A stretch of 64,000 nt of DNA from NCBI GenBank assembly GCA_004026145.2, contig CP034979.1:14862852-14926851 (forward strand). Direction: 5' to 3'. Below the pieces are notes generated by a model. That model worked only from the letters and a program-made list of their open reading frames with translations, was not told where the DNA came from and did no database searches. Shown here piece by piece: positions 37,670 through 51,200 of the stretch (positions within the stretch are counted from its first letter, which is position 1; each line of letters starts with the position of its first letter). The DNA comes from Takifugu bimaculatus. Its lineage: Eukaryota > Chordata > Actinopteri > Tetraodontiformes > Tetraodontidae. A program made the position numbers and the translations under genes.

Positions 37670-38420
37670 GACACACGCTTTTATCGACGCAGGAGCAAGT
37701 TCCTGGCGTCCGCGGCGATAGCAGGCGCGTTCACAGCGGTGGGCCCGACAGCACCGCCCCTCAGCGGCCGCAGCCCGTCTCTGCTGCCGCTTCCTCTTCC
37801 CGTGCTGGTGCCCGCCACAGAAGAACGTTAGAAAATGGCGAGTCAGTGCAAAAGGCAGCAATGCACATTCGACAGGCGCGGCGTTCGGCAGGAACTTGAC
37901 TCTTGGCGACACAAACTCATTCACTGTGTAGGTAAGAACCGTGGCAGGGAGCGATTGTGGGGTTTGCAGGGCGGATTTTGGGCTCGGTTCGGCCGCTCTC
38001 GGTGTAAATATGCACCCGTGACTCCGGCTCGGGGCAGCTAAGCGACTTTTTTTTTTTGTCCTCAATTGTTTCCTTCTCACGGCAGCCTGCCCGAGCGGTA
38101 CCGGTAGTTTAGGGCTGTAGTTTGTCACCGTGTTTAGCTACTCCCCGGGTTTCTGGGTCGTTTGTGTGGACCGTGGAGCCGAAATGTAAACTTAATTCGC
38201 CCTGCGTCGCTAGCGTAGCCAGTAGTTGGTTTAAAGGGCACCGTGTTTATTTTAAAGGGAGTGTCTCAGCGTTGCGTCGGCTAAAGCCCCTTGTTGCCAA
38301 AATGCGCGCCCCCGTGGGATGATACTGTATTTTGACATGGGGGAGGGTGGCGGGCGCGCGCAGTGGATGCTTTTAATTAACATGTAGTTTAGTTGCCTTT
38401 GGGCGCGCGCATTACGGCAC
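37670..38420 (+). promoter_or_regulatory. GC-rich CpG region at the lcor 5' end
   Basis: CpG density rises sharply compared with its surroundings, with GGCGTCCGCGGCG, GCGGCCGC-like and GGGCGCGCGC stretches on both sides of lcor coding exon 1. This is the expected setting of a broad vertebrate promoter. The exact start site cannot be read from the sequence. Confidence 0.7.
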
Positions 38421-41400
38421 TGAGGAAGCGGCACCGCTGGGGATGCGAACCATGACCCCTGCTGGACATAAACTTCCCCATTTCAGGCCTTTTCAACACC
38501 ATTAACGAAGGAACATCTGTTCTAAACCCACTTGAAATACCGCGCAAATAGCTAAATATGTAAATATATAGCAGGAAATGTGCACACTTGTTAAAACCTC
38601 GGTGGTAAAGCATTTATTCCCATGTCTCTTTACATGTAATGTGCTTAAAGGTGATTTAGCCATAAGCTTCCTTGTGGAAGTAATGCAGAATCATTTTGAA
38701 CACCACCAGGAACGGTTTATCTGTAAATCTGGTCATCTCATATTTTCCCACTGATGCGTTCAGAGCTTATAATTGAATATTAGAGGAGACACGTCTGATT
38801 AAAGATGGCTGCTGATGTATATGTGCCTGTATAAGAGGAACATGGGAGCACACACAGAGTAGATGCAGAGCATTTTATCGCCAATTCTAAAACCAGTTTA
38901 TTCAGGATACAGAGGGATTCTGTTTTAAAAATGGCCGTGACGGTGTCAGCTCATTCACGGGACCAGCCTGTGTTTTCCTCACATATCTCTATTTACTCAT
39001 CTTAAATGCGGTTTTGTGGAACTAATTTTACTGCAGTAGGAAGTCATAATGATGCCGTTGGACTTTGACCGACAGAACACGTTCTGTTTGAAAGAGCGGA
39101 TCCCAGCACCTAAAAATGCTCCGTAAATATTCCATTTATAACGCTGGTAAACTTGGAAATTTAAAGATAACAGTGAGGACCTGACCGGAGAATATGCAGA
39201 GTCAATCTCGAAGGCACTATTTTAAATACCAACATGTATAAGATAATGAAAAGTCTGTCCCTTTTCATGCAGTCTGAACTTTGATTTTATTTTACAGCAA
39301 TAAAGAGAAGAGAAACATAAATGCCCACATAAATCTATAAGTTCTCTGTTCGGCCGCAATCTTCCAAAGAGTGTTTTCCGGTCTTAATGTTTAAACGTTC
39401 ATGTTGCCTGTGAAGTGTTTTTCCTTATTACTCTTGACAGGAGACGAAGCCAAATTTGAAAATGACATTTAAACACACATAAAGGACCGTTTCAAACACA
39501 GAGCACTGATGATGCTGATCTCAAAATGTCACATTAAATCAGTCTGACTGGAAGTAGCTGCTGTGCATAGGTCATAGAGGCAGCATCCATGTTGGTGACT
39601 TGGCTTACGGAGCCTTACCAAGCCCCATGCCGAGGAGAGATTGGAGGCTTCGGGGCTTTAAACGTGTTTAACATCAGCTAATTAACCTTACTGAAAGTCA
39701 CTATAGCCACATCCTTCAGTACTGAAGCCAAAACTCCACAACTCCGTCTTAGTCAAATTTATTGTAAAGATATTTTATTTCTATATTGGCTCCAAACCAT
39801 AGCAGCTGAGTATAATGAAACGTTGATCTCCTCAGGAGGGGCCCCCTCTTTGAAGCATCAGTGTGCATCCTGTGTAAGCAGCTTCAGGGGGAGATGCAGA
39901 AACAACAGTAGCACATCCATATGGATGCAAATGGAACTCATGGCCAACGCCGCCGTGGCTCAGTGGTAGCATCATCTGCCGCCAGCTTAGCGCCTCGTTG
40001 CTTTGGCCGTGCTCTCATCCTCTTAAATGAACAGCGTCATGCTACTTTTAATGCTCTCAAAGGAGTCGTTTGGTTTGTTGGGTTCCATTGCTCAAGGCCA
40101 TTTTTTTTTAAAGCTGCATTTTGTCCAAACATCATTAATAAGTTAAATTTGCTGCAACTATAAGCCGATATTTACATATCTGTGATAGAATTTGGCTTCT
40201 AAGTATTGTTATCATGTTCTTTAAAACCATGCCGGGCCTACTAGCGGAGGGGTGGGGGGGCGACACACAAAAGTACTATGTAATTAAAGCAATTTATGCA
40301 TTTTTAAGTAGCACTTTGGCCTCAAGGTGGACTGTTGGTAGCGACGTCATTGACTAGGTGGAATCTAGGTTAATCTAGACAAATGATCAGAGACAATTGG
40401 AGGCTGTGAGTGGCTGCTAGCTTCAGATCCAGGACTGCTCCATAAGTTATTTCAGCCCTTTATGATGAACAAATGTTCCCTGTGTTTGCACTGTAGTTGT
40501 GAGGCTGCAGACTACATGACAACAGCATCTGTCTGCTGCTAACAGAACGCTATATTGTGGCCATGACAACAAGGATGGACTATTGTTTGGCTTTTTGGTG
40601 GAAAGGGCTCTGTGCCACCACGGTCCTGTTGACGCCGGAATGGACATTTTGTCTTTGTGTATTTAATGTGAGCAGTAAAACTGCAGGCCAGAGACGAGGG
40701 CAATTGTTCCATTCATCGGTGGCAACAATTGTCTGTATGTTTTCTTACACATGTTTGGGGTCAGTCTGCCCCCAGATGCAAATTGTGTCATTGCAAATGT
40801 GAGTTCTGAATGGATTTGGGAGAAGATTTGGGTCTAAAGTCAAGAATTTCACATTTGCATGATTAAATAATGTCACCCCGCTGAAGCCCAACGTCAGACA
40901 TATTGTCTAGTTTATAATTTAAATGTCAGCGTGGCCCGTTTCCCCCTGCAACATTCCACCCTGGTGCTCATTTGTCCCACATTTCCATAATTTTCCCAAA
41001 AAAACCGGCTGAGCTTTGTTGCCATTTTGTGACCAAGACGCTGTCAAATGGGACGGTGGGTTTGTGTTGTCTTTACCTGTGTAATATTTGTGTTTTTAAT
41101 CGTGGATTTTGCAACAGTTGCACTATTTGGCTGCACCAAACGCACCAAACACTGAATTGTCTTTGTATATCGATATTATATTTTGATCTTCCAACCTAAA
41201 TCATACTTTTATTGTATTGCTTTTCACATGTTCAGCATTTTAAACAGGCAGAATAAATTCAGACTTGGAGCTTCAGGGTTCACAGCCGTTAACTATTATT
41301 GCGTAATGTTATATTAACGCACGAATTGTAATGTGATTAGACGCGTTCAGTAGATCAGTAAAAGAAATATTGTAATTAATTTTAGTCTCTGAAGTCAACA

Positions 41401-44400
41401 TTTGCCCCCCGTCGTTCTCCTCCTAACACACAGTGTAGCTATGAACGGTGCGTTTAAAGCCCTGGTGTTTCAGCCTTTGTATGACCTCGGCCATGTGCTG
41501 CTGTAATAAGCATATTGTAACGCTGCTCTGAAGGTGAATCAATCAAAAGGTGTTTTGGAGCTCCACTTATTTGTCCACCTGTGTCTCTTTGGTTATTTTC
41601 AGCTTCAAGAAATGTTTGTATTCTATCTAGAGGATTGAATTGGGACGGCGTCGACTGCTTTTATGCAAAAACGACACTCCCGTGCACGCGGCATGAATGC
41701 AACGCGCATTTAAGACTGAGAGGAATATTCCCATTCAACTCATGCATGGTTTGTTTGGGCTGTACACTCGCATCAGGCGTGCAGGCTCCTTTTGTGAGGG
41801 TTTGTGGGTGCTCCTCCTGAGATAACATGTACAGTAGATAGCGTGGGGGATGGGCTGGACGGGCTTGATGCAGCACTGTACGCCGTCAGCACTAGAGCAG
41901 CAGAAAGGGTGGGTCATCCATTCGAAAAGAAATCTGCAGCTGCAACATTAAAATGCAACCAGCAGATGTTTGCTTCGGTGTTTTTAATTACTAAAATGGG
42001 GGCAAAGAAACGACTGTGACTGTCAGAATGAGGAGAAGGGCTCATCCAATAGGACCCGAAAGACTCCATAAATCCACCAAGCGCGCGTGTTTTTGATGTG
42101 TTTCTGCGGTGCTGCAGTTTGACGGCCACACCTGAAGATCCTGTGGTCCCAGCAGGTGCCACGGGCCTTTCCCCTCCGTTAATCTGCAGTTCATGTCGCT
42201 GTGCACAGCTGATGTTCTGTTCTAGGCCCAAAATAGTCGAAAGCTAAAGTGATCGGGACGATTTTAGCAAAATGTGATGGATTCAGATCTGTGGGGAGTT
42301 TTCCTTGTTTCATTAATGAATGCGTTATGATTTATTAGGGAACACCAGTGGGTGGTTGGAAAAAAAACCTAAAAGACAACAACTGTCCACTTCAAATCAA
42401 TTTAGTCGGGAGGGAGAACGTCAGACGTGGTGAAATAAATTTGAAATGAAAGCAGTCTTAATTCATTGCATCCTTTCGGTGCTGCGATGGATCCTTTTTC
42501 CTATTTTTCCTGTTTGTTTTTTTTCTTCTTTTCATGCCACTTTTGGAGTGAAGCAGTTAGAAAAGACAAAATCCTGTAGTTTTGTCTCCTCCCAGCACTC
42601 CACCGTTTCTCAGGTTTGAGGCTCCGACTCCATCGCCTTTGATTTTTGGGTCCAAATTGAAATTGACCCGGTGATGTTCCCCCCCCCCCCCCCCTGCGGA
42701 TTCTTGCAAGACTTTGGCACTTTTAGTTGTTGACCCACCCATCAGAGCTCGGGCTGCGCCACCGCTGCGGTCTATATCATCCATAAAATCTTAATTTACA
42801 AGTGCTGCGTTTGCCTCATGAGCGGATACACTCGTACGTACCGCGAAGCGACAACGCTGCATTACCCACATTGTTGTGTATATCTGTGGCGCAGATTCCA
42901 ATTTATTAATTTTGTAGAGGCTGCATGACAGCTTTAAATACAATTAAAAATTAATTCACTGTATAAGGAGAAAGCCTGCTTTAAACTGCGCCTCCCAAAT
43001 CAGTTTGCTTTTGAAGCCGTTCTTTATTATGGCCACGTCTCTTCATGCGCTGTCAGGAGGAGTGTTAATAATGCCTCACAGTCATGGTTTACAGCATGAT
43101 GCATCTTTAAATGCCTTTAACTTAATTCCTAAAGAGTAGTTCCATGTCACAGCACCGTTCTGTCAAATGAAAGGGGATGACCTACTTTTCCAGCCAGCCC
43201 CTGAAATATTTCAGAAACAGGATTGGATGGCTCCAGCTGAAGTCCTGTGCACTAACCCAGAAACAGAATCACGCTGCAGCTATAGGCAAGGCTGCGTTCC
43301 ACCACGTGCCCACACCCCTCGCTACCCTCGTCATGTTTGGCTGCTGAAAAGTGGGTGGGAATCTGTAGGAAGAAGAGGGAGTGCATTTTAACAGATGAGG
43401 GCTTTTATTGAATTCCCTGGTAGTTTTGGAATACATATAGTGTTGAGGGCTGACGCTTTCCTTACTGGTTAACCCGGGGGACGTGCTGTAAGTAGGCCTT
43501 TACTCTTCTGCAATTTAGAAAATTACACTTTATTCTCATGCCTCTAAATATTTCACTTTTCTATGCTAATTCCCATGTTACTTTTTTTTCCCCCTTAACA
43601 AATCAGGCACACATCCATATGGGTTGCTCTCCTTTAAGATGCAGTGCTGATGTTACAGATGCACCTCTGTGCCTGACCTCTTTAATGCTTGATTTCATTC
43701 ATGCAGTGGTTTTGGATTGGTTATACTGGCCTGCAGCACTAAGCACACACTGCGCGTCGTGTTAATGCACACTTTCACCATACATTACTGTCCCACTTAC
43801 TCTGCTGCGCCTTTAAATTTCTGCACAAACCCACTTTGCACACTACACAAATGTGTTATCATCCGTTTTGATATTTATCTCGAGAGCTTGGAGCAGTTTC
43901 TGACATTCTGTAGCTTTAAGATTTGACGTTGCCGTTTTTCTAAAGGATACTTTGACAGCAGCTGAAAGTCTAGTTTCTGGCCGTGTACATTTAAATGCTA
44001 TAGCATGCAGGCACTCCCAACTCTGTATGTTCTTGGGTTGCTTGGCAACAGGAGGATAGAGTGTGTCTACTTATTATTGGAGAACCTGGAGTGAAAGCTG
44101 ATGACAGTCTTAAAAGGAGCATTTATAGGGGTTTATGATGAGATAGACGGCCAAGACGAGCTCAAAAAGTAAAGACGCTACTTTGAGATATACACCTATT
44201 TCTATGTAGTATAGAAAACTAAGAAATTCCTGTTAAATTTGGTATCTGCGTCTACAGGAGATCTCTTCCCAGTGATGTGATTTCTGTTCATCTTTAATGT
44301 CTCCACCAGGTTTTGAAAGCATCATCGAAGGTCTTCTTGATACAGAGTTGCTGGAGGACCTAAAATTATTTAAAGGTAGGAAATCTCTTAATTCTTATTG

Positions 44401-47400
44401 AAGCGTGTGGCTGCACAACATATGAATGTAATAAATCACTTGTTCGTTACAACAATAGTGCTGTATTGTGCCGTCTGGTACCCCCATCCTACATTCACTC
44501 CCATGGCTGCAGAAAAGAAGCTGTTTTTATAATGCATGTTGTAAGTGGGACAATAGTGGCTTTTATTTGGGCATTCATTACATTTGCATTATGCTTTGCA
44601 CAGTCAAAGTAGAGCAGCTGGGGCTGCAGAACATTTTAGAGCAACTATATTTGACTACCCTGCTCAGTGGAGTTTCTCTAAAATACTTCAGCCACTTTGA
44701 TTACACAGGTACAAGAGGTTGTGTGACGGTGTCTGTGACACCTTCCAGTGTCCCTCATTCATATTTATAGAATGAATAATGAACGTTTGGTATGTTCTGA
44801 TGATAAAAGGTGTGTTTCATTTTTATAGACCTTGAGCCTACAGCAGTGTCGGACTGGTCATTTGATGAAAATTGTGTATTCTGCTGTTTGAGAAGAGACA
44901 AAGTAAAGGTAAAAAAAGCCCCTCTTTTCTCTGATTTTCTTGTTTCTTTCTTTAAATAATGCTATGCAGACGGTGCATTTGCCCGCCGTTTACTGACTGT
45001 TGTCATTTGGCAGGAACACTTGATCGGTCTCAGTGATGAGGAGCTCGAAGACAGACCCAAACCTGTAGTGGTTAAAGACCAGACCACAATCAGCAGGCTT
45101 GAGGAGCAAGCTGAAGAGTTTCTTAATGCAATTCTTTGCAGGAAAGGTCAGATCGCCTGCTTCTGTGGAAATGACAGAACGAAATGCATTATTTAGTACT
45201 TTTGTATTCCGATTGCTGCAGTTATTGCACCCTATTAAAAATGCATTTTCATTTTTGCGATGTGTTACCGTAGCAAAGTGAATAATCTTCTCTCTGTTTC
45301 TCATCAGATGTACCAAATTTCTCAGACCCACACATTCCAGTAGTGGCTCGAGAGATCCTTCAAAGAATGATCCGACAGTTTGCAGCCGAATATACCTCAA
45401 AAACCAGCTCTCCTCAGGACAGCCCCTCTGACACCCAGCCTCACTCTGACCAAAGCCTAACGAGCCCATCCTTGCTCTCAGGGGCCCCTCCCTCTTCCAG
45501 CGCCGCCGCCTCCAGACCTGCACACAACCAGAACCCCGTCCTCAGCAAGCTCCTCATGGCCGACCAAGATGCTCCTCTTGACCTCACCGTTAAGAAGCCT
45601 GCAGCTCCTCCCTGCAGTCAAGGTAACCTGATCCCAAAGCAGCGTTTTGGGTAACGAGCTAAGGCCTTTAAAAAATAAATAAATAAAAAATGTGTGTATT
45701 TTTTATGAACAGATGGAGTTCTGGATTTGTCTATTAAAAAGAATCGCCATAGCAACAGCCCACCAACCCGCCGCTCCTGCCTGTCTCCATCTACAGCCAC
45801 ATTGAAAGGGTAAGGCCAATCCCTGCCTTCTCCTCGTCCTTGAACAGTTACAGAGATGTCTGAATTCTGCGCTTTGTCGCTATTGTCACAAGGTTATTGT
45901 GGAAAAATTCTATTTGTCTTTGCACAAAGCTTTCAGTGAATTGGATCACTACACAAATCACTTTAGTGTGCAGTAGACTCTAGTAATCCTATAGGGCCTG
46001 AAATTTCTAAAATGTCCTCATGTCATGACTTTTTTAAAGAAAAGTCAATAAGTTCTGCCTTTTTTTTTTTTTAAATAAGAAGAGTTATGTTGCAAAGCAA
46101 AACATTTAACTTGGTTTTATCTACAGTTAATGGCCCAAACTTCATTTGTCCTGCTGCAGGGCTCTAAATCTAAAACTATTAAACTAAGAGGTTCTCAGTG
46201 GAATAAATCAGTTGAGGGTGTTTTAGGTTTTCCTCGTGGTGCACAGTCAGTGACTCAAGCACGTAAATAATCCTCATTTACATCTCAGTTCATTGCATTA
46301 ACTACAGTCCAACTCATTCCTTCACCTCATTTGTTCATTTAATGATGTATCCATCATAACGCATCAGGTTTTATTTTGGATAGGGTTTTTGATTTTGGTT
46401 CTCCTCTAAAAGCAGTGGCTGTAACAGAAAAGGACTCTCCTGATAGCTTTTGGATTAATTATCCTTGCCTTCTCCTAATCTGTGGCTTTGGAAGCTGCGT
46501 GCACATCATTTTAGGCAGAATAATGCAGCCTAAACACCAATGCTCTGGCAAACAACGGCGGTTGATGCAAGGATATTTATAAAATTGCAGTGAAAATGCT
46601 ATAACTGCGTCTTATTTTTACAAAATTACATCATTTTCCTGTCGTACGACCACAATTTTGTTATTCTGGTTTAAAAGGCACACACCCCTCTGCTGGCTTA
46701 CTCTCTTATTGCTGTGGTTGTTGAGTGGTAACGTCACACGCAGACAAAAGCATCGTTCGCCGTAGCCGTTTGTGCGGCACAGTTATTGTGCCCCGCTTCA
46801 CAGCAAGATGCAAAGCTGTGCTATTATGAAAAATAATCCCTCCTTCTGGCTAAGCTTGAGTCGCAGGAAGACCTTTATCTACAGCAGTAAATGCATTTCC
46901 TTTGTTTTTATTTTTATATTTTGGTTTCTCCCCCTTTCATTTTGTTTTTCATTTCTTATGTTAATGCAGATTTTGTCACAGTCATCACAGCAAGCCAATA
47001 AAAATATTTCAAGGTTGAGCCTTTTTTTGGTTCCTATTCACACACCACCACCGCCACACAGTTATTTTTTATAGATAGTGATGTTATCAAAGCAATGTCA
47101 TATAATAAAGGAGTGGCCAACATCCTCCCCTCCCCAACCCATCCTCCTTTAGAAAAGACAATACTGTGCAAGATCTGCTTACACCCAATTTCCTTCCATC
47201 CAATCAGGAGATCCTTGAGAGTGGACGGACAAGTCGGGCTGCTCATGAGGAGCCTACATGATGGGAGGAGAAGGGAGAGTGTCGGCCACTCCACCTCTTA
47301 TAAGCCTTCCCCGTCTCTCGCATACTCGCTGCACATCAAAGAGGAAGCCGACCTGGAGGGCAGCCCAGAGTCGCCTCTCGGCCAAAACCACGGCTCCAGG

Positions 47401-48228
47401 CCCACCAAACTTTTCAAAAACGGATCTGATTTTTGGAATTCTAAAACTCACTTGGGGGCCCTCCTCAAACTAAAAGCCAACAGTGAAGCCAGCGAGCGCC
47501 TGAAAGACATACCGAAGTTGTTGGAAGCCGCCGGCTTTTTGGAAAAATCACTTGCCTTTGAGAGAAACAGCCCACCAGAAGCCTGCGGGGACGATAGCCT
47601 CTCGCTCTCGCACTCACCTTTTGACCTCAAGATTCCCCAAGTGCGGGTTTTTAAAACGGGAACAGAAACTTCCTGGGATTCTCTGCCCAACGGGAATTCG
47701 GGTTTACTCTCCGAGAATGACTTTGGAAAGACGCTGCATTCACTTTTACCACAGCCACTCAAGAAAAAGAGAGGTGTGGGTTTTATTAGCGCCGGCACAG
47801 AAAAAGAGGGCTGGCCGTATGATCACGACAGCCAGGCCTTCGGGGGAACCTATCCTCTGGATCCGATGTCGGATCCCAATAACAAGCAGCCGAGGAAAAA
47901 GCGCGGGCGATACCGACAGTACAACACTGAGCTGCTGGAAGAGGCCATCGTGGTGGTGATGGACGGGAAGATGAGCGTGTCCAAAGCCCAGTCCATCTAC
48001 GGCATCCCACACAGCACCCTGGAATACAAGGTGAAAGAGCGTCTGGGGACCTTAAAAAACCCCCCCAAAAAGAAACTGAAGCTGATGATAAACCAGGCAG
48101 AGGAACAGAAAATGTCTCTGTCCCCCGAAGCTAAAGGAACCCAAAACTCCCTGCATATTGTCTGTGGGGTAAAGGAGAGCACGCCTGAGGACGGGACCCA
48201 CCCTGGAAGCCTCTCTGAAAATATGTGA
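37835..48228 (+). CDS. lcor: Ligand-dependent corepressor LCOR, short isoform with helix-turn-helix end
   Basis: This is a nuclear corepressor that binds liganded nuclear receptors and CtBP. Coding exons: 37835-37931, 44310-44375, 44829-44908, 45014-45146, 45308-45622, 45713-45809 and terminal 47208-48228; all phases agree, giving 602 residues. The start MASQCKRQQC is fixed by an in-frame TAG at 37829-37831, two codons upstream. Motifs in order: a CVFCC cysteine cluster in exon 44829-44908, the receptor box LSKLL (NPVLSKLLMADQ), and CtBP sites PLDLT and VLDLS. Next are LKIPQVR and the psq-type DNA-binding domain (QPRKKRGRYRQYN, then KMSVSKAQSIYGIPHSTLEY), with a KNPPKKKLKL basic tail. It resembles LCOR more than LCORL. 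Intron 1 is 6.4 kb, the others short. Candidate polyadenylation signals are at 48748 and 48890. Confidence 0.95.
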
Positions 48229-51200
48229 TGTGATAATAACGATGTACTTTCAAACCAGAGAGTTGTTGCATTTGTCCCACCATTATGGTTCCCCACAAAA
48301 CCTTAAGAATTGGTGAATTAGACGCTCGTATTTATTGTTATAACCTCATTGGTCGCCTCTCAAGCACTTAGACCTGCCCCACGTGGAACGCCTGGAAGGC
48401 GGATTTGATGCTTAAGCAGTTAAACATACGTTCTAAAATATTGTGTTCATTTGGTTGCTATATTTTTAAAAGGTGTAGTGATGTTTTGGGCTATATTTTC
48501 CACACGGGATGGTTTTAAACATAAAGGATGTGGCGCCCCTCGCTGTTTCCCCTCAGTACTGTTCAGGGTTATTTCGCGTATACATAGAAATAGATTTATT
48601 GGTGCAAGTGTTCCTTTAATTTATTTACAGCATTGTATTTTTGCATACTTACACAATGTTTTAATGCTGAAAATAATTACGGGAATACTTCACCTCATTA
48701 TTTATCAGGTATTTACACAATGTTCCGCTCTCGTTTAGCCTCTGGAAAATAAAAAAAACCTTGGCGATTAAGTTCACGTTATTTTTAAATGCACTTAGGA
48801 CAGTAGAAGTAAAAGCGTCCGCTCTTATTTAAAGTCCCAATAATTTATTATCTATTTATGATCTAGTCTGTTATAGTGTGGTTTTGATGAATAAATCCTG
48901 TTTAACTTATAAATTCAGAGTTAACTAGCATGACACAAGCGTCCCATCTGTGTTATATTGTTTTTATTTACTGGGGCAGATTCGTCCGGATTAACATCCA
49001 GTTTCAAACAATAGATCCGGTAGATGACTATAGAGGATCATATCCCCTAATACAGATGTATATAGCTCCATTATTCCCTCATTAACAGCCTCTGAAGGGG
49101 CAGCATAACCAAGAAATGTTTCTAGAAGTTTAAAAATGGAAGATCAAGTAGATTCAAGAATGTGATCATATATTTGCGTCCCTAAAAGTCCTTCTTGCCA
49201 ATACCAGAATTGAACGATCCCTTCAGCCTAATCAAAAGTACTTTAAAAGCATTCATGATGAGGACAACATATATAAAGGTTTATATGAAGATTGCTAAAT
49301 AAAATCCCTTCATTAAGATTATTTTAAAAACAACAACTACTTGAACAAATATATTCCCTCCTATTTATTTGTGCAGTTCCTATTGCGATTATTTCATGAA
49401 AGCCAATTTCCTGTCTGTGCAAAAAGGGAAACCTAATCAATACAGTGATTATGGGATAGAAACACATTATGATGGAACATTTAAAGGCCTCCAGACTAAA
49501 CAAAGCCTTTGAGCTTTTGCAGACCGTATCCACCTTTTCCCCACATTTGAGTTAAAAAAAACCTAAAGAATTTAACCTTAACCTGCAAAGATGTGAGACT
49601 TCATACCAAAAACAGCCCCAACCTAACGGGTCAGACACTGACGGATACTTCCAGACGCCTCATTTTGCGTGATCACTTGTTACCTCAGGACATTCCGGAA
49701 TACGCGATTGTAGCCCGTATTCTCTAATCAGGTCGATCTCCACCTTTAGTACATCTTGGTGATTATTTTTTACTGATCTGACAGGATTTTAAGCATATAG
49801 TGTTATTTCTATAAGCCTGTTTTGTGTTTTATGAAAGGTTTCCTTAGTATTTAACACGGATTGTAAACATTTTTAAAGTGAGAACTTTAACTTTCAGGTC
49901 TTTTGCTGTGGCAGTGTCATCTGCTCAGGTGACACACGAGCAACCTGTTGACTTTTTTCTGTTCTGCGGTTTTTAAAACACTCGCAAGCTGTAACAAAAT
50001 AACCTCATTTCAAGCGGTTGTCTCTTCTTGTCGAAGAACAGCGCACTTCTAATCACCGACGTACTGTTAGAATTTTCCTTTCACACTGGCAGTTATCCAC
50101 GTAGGAATACGGGGAGGAGAGACGAGTGCTCCGGCTTTATTTTCATATACAGTATATTCTTCCCTTACTGTAAACTGTAGCAAATATCTGCTACCTCATC
50201 GGGAGCGCCCATATCTCAGCCTGCTCTTGTGTAGTGCTCTAGCATGTAGCCTGTGTGTCAATATGCAGTTTATTGTACAAGGAGAGAACAGTAGTGTAAT
50301 TAGCCAAATCAAGAAAAAGCATTCAGAGTCCAACAATATGTAAATATATATTACTGTTTGTTTGGTTTATTTTAATTATTGTTTCCTTGCACTGTGATGG
50401 TTCATGTTCGGGGGGGTGGGGGGGGGGGTATTGACACTTGTGGAAAAGCATTTTTGAGTATCGACTTTGGATGGGCGATTTTATTCCTGAGGTCAGAGGA
50501 GTTTTAAAAAAAGATTATTTTAAAGTTAAACTCAAAGTAATTATTTAACATTGCTTATATAACCTTGAATGTAAATTAATTGAAAGAAACCAAACATAAC
50601 TGTCACAAATGATGTATATTTAACTGTCTTGCATAAGGGCGCGGATGTTGAAGTCAATTTAGGGAGAAAATATCAGAATTTAGGACAGAGGTCACTGCTG
50701 AACCGTGTCAATGGAAAAAGAGTTCCTATTTTATAATCGGCACACTGTACAAATGAACACCACTGGTTGTATTTGCATGGCTGGTCTGAATCATACTTGT
50801 CCTTTGGAACGTGGTTTGTTTATGGTGAAGTATTTTTTTGGTTGGAGGACGATGTCCTAAAACGTGTATTAAGCCTCATTTCAGCAATATTATCAGATGG
50901 ACCGTGAACAGGAATCTGTCAGAGATCTGATTTAAAGGTTTCGTGTGCGGTGAAGCACAAATACCAGATCTAACTGTTTCCATAATGTACAGTATATAGA
51001 TATATTTACAGATTATTTTCCACATCATCTATTGTGTGCTTATGAAATATTGTGGACATGAGATGTGAGCTGGTATGGCTTCCACTTTTTGGTTGGTTGT
51101 TAATTGGTTTGTCTGGAAGAAACAGGCATGTAGTTTTCATTGGTTTCTGCGATGCAAAGTTAAAAACGAGACTCTCAGGGATGAACCGCCACTCATTCAG

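Noticed and set aside
39956..39966. tRNA-like A box (TGGCTCAGTGG), possible tRNA or SINE
   Set aside because: No B box or cloverleaf follows at the right distance, so at most it is a decayed SINE fragment.
47095..47207. Open frame with its own ATG upstream of the short lcor terminal exon
   Set aside because: The acceptor at 47207 with matching phase and the match to LCOR start at 47208; the upstream part is unlike the family and is intronic.
50409..50428. G-rich run that could form a quadruplex
   Set aside because: A plain simple-sequence run in an intron/3' UTR; nothing else supports a function.
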